In this document: in pieces, positions 63,254 to 64,000 of the stretch
Layout of the letters: the number at the start of each line of letters is the position of its first letter
Position numbering within the stretch: the stretch's first letter is position 1
DNA from: Arenibacter catalasegens
GTDB lineage: Bacteria; Bacteroidota; Bacteroidia; Flavobacteriales; Flavobacteriaceae
Reading direction: 5' to 3'
NCBI RefSeq assembly: GCF_002909235.1
Contig: NZ_PHQQ01000025.1
Span: 1 to 64,000 of the forward strand
Length of the DNA: 64,000 nt
Translations under genes and position numbers: made by a program
The notes under the pieces: model-generated
What the model saw: the letters and a program-made list of their open reading frames with translations, nothing else
The model's database searches: none
Told to the model about the DNA's origin: nothing

Positions 63254-63496
63254 GGAAGCTACCGTATTGAGGGAAAGAATTTAAGGAGGCTATTTTTTGA
63301 TGTAAAATAATTTAATCTCTGCTATTTTAAGATAATAATGAATATTTAACATAATTCATACCATTCTGTAAAAATGTACATTGTACGTTTCCAAATTAAT
63401 CTCTATCTTGACCTCCCGTACTTGTCCTCAATATTTTTGAACAAGGTAATGCACAATTAATTTTTAACTTTAAAAACTAATCAAACAAGTAGAGCC

Positions 63497-64000
63497 ATGA
63501 CCAATATTAAAAATAGTAGAAGAGATTTTGTTAAGAGCAGTGCTTTGGTATCAGGGGCATTGATTTTACCTACCATGCAGATGAATGCTATGGTAAATGT
63601 AGCCAACGATAAGAAACTAAAGATAGCTTTGATCGGTTGTGGGGGTCGTGGTACAGGTGCGGCACAACAGGCCTTGCAAGCAGACCCCAATGTAGAATTG
63701 GTGGCTATGGCAGATGCTTTTGAAGATCGGTTGCAAGGCAGTCTTATGAACTTGCAAAAGGAATTTAAGGACACTAAAAAGGTTAATGTTCCCAAGGCAA
63801 ATCAATTTGTTGGTTTTGATGGAGCTGAAAAAGCCATCAACCTGGCAGATGTGGTTATTTTGGCCACTCCTCCAGGATTTAGACCACAACATTTTGAATA
63901 TGCTGTTAATGCAGGCAAGCACGTGTTTATGGAAAAGCCCGTAGCTACCGATATTCCAGGGGTAAGGAAGGTATTAGCTGCGGCACAGGTTGCTAAGGAT
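63497..64000 (+). CDS. Gfo/Idh/MocA oxidoreductase, Tat-exported (partial)
   Basis: 168 codons of a larger gene that continues past the window. It begins with a twin-arginine-type signal (SRRDFVKSSALVSGALIL), then the Rossmann motif ALIGCGGRGTGAA, the ILATPPGFRP strand and EKPVATD with the family's Lys. This is the same class as the gene at 51482 but not a close copy. Start ATG 63497 follows an A-rich leader. It is expected to oxidise a sugar or glycoside in the periplasm. Confidence 0.85.
   Translation, partial: MTNIKNSRRDFVKSSALVSGALILPTMQMNAMVNVANDKKLKIALIGCGGRGTGAAQQALQADPNVELVAMADAFEDRLQGSLMNLQKEFKDTKKVNVPKANQFVGFDGAEKAINLADVVILATPPGFRPQHFEYAVNAGKHVFMEKPVATDIPGVRKVLAAAQVAKD

Overview
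The window comes from a marine-type flavobacterium (Bacteroidetes, Flavobacteriaceae). It is AT-rich. Its promoters carry the Bacteroidetes -7 box TAnnTTTG, and A-rich leaders stand in for strong Shine-Dalgarno sites. Gene families such as WG-repeat proteins, the YtxH/holin/DUF6327-like trio, GH63/GDE glycogen enzymes and Tat-signal Gfo/Idh/MocA oxidoreductases fit that group. I saw no tRNA, rRNA, CRISPR array, intact insertion sequence or prophage.

Layout. 0-6.5 kb: envelope genes (small beta-barrel, YceI-porin-YceI cluster, cardiolipin synthase) with two copies of a 51-bp repeat. 6.4-12.3 kb: D-lactate dehydrogenase with a lipoprotein, a small helical protein, and a run of beta-CASP nuclease, ATP-cone/PDDEXK nuclease, MscS channel and eRF1-like protein. 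12.4-20.8 kb: nine tandem-domain universal stress proteins (USPs) and a thioredoxin. 20.9-23.4 kb: a receiver-Crp/Fnr fusion regulator and a PAS-PAS histidine kinase. 23.5-38.5 kb: TerB-like protein, another USP, WG-repeat protein, SDR, site-2 protease, upp, P-type ATPase, patatin, YtxH/holin set, sigma-like factor, UbiB-type kinase and small helical proteins. 39-46.7 kb: fermentation and glycolysis (ackA, pta, USP, glucokinase, PfkB-type kinase, second D-lactate dehydrogenase). 46.9-64 kb: cupin, FMN split-barrel protein, MacB-type exporter, APC permease, glycogen enzymes, NDH-2 with a pore-like partner, and a Gfo/Idh oxidoreductase cut by the window end.

Central result. Seventeen intergenic sites match TGAY-N4-RTCA, an Fnr-like palindrome, and one more has a single half-site change. 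They lie upstream of the USPs, thioredoxin, both lactate dehydrogenases, pta-ackA, the site-2 protease, patatin, the sigma-like factor and the small helical proteins. In almost every case a match or near-match to TAnnTTTG ends exactly 36.5 bp from the dyad centre. That is the geometry of class II (-41.5) Crp/Fnr activation. The obvious candidate regulator is encoded in the middle of the cluster: a response-regulator receiver fused to a Crp/Fnr DNA-binding module, whose recognition helix keeps the E-xxx-R pair. It is translationally coupled to a kinase whose first PAS domain has a His and an Arg at the same spacing as the haem ligand His200 and O2-sensing Arg220 of FixL. I infer an oxygen- or redox-responsive energy-limitation regulon, comparable in content to the DosR and ANR regulons but built from a one-step kinase/receiver-Fnr pathway. 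The sensing chemistry and the regulator-site link are inferences; the sites and their spacing are read directly.
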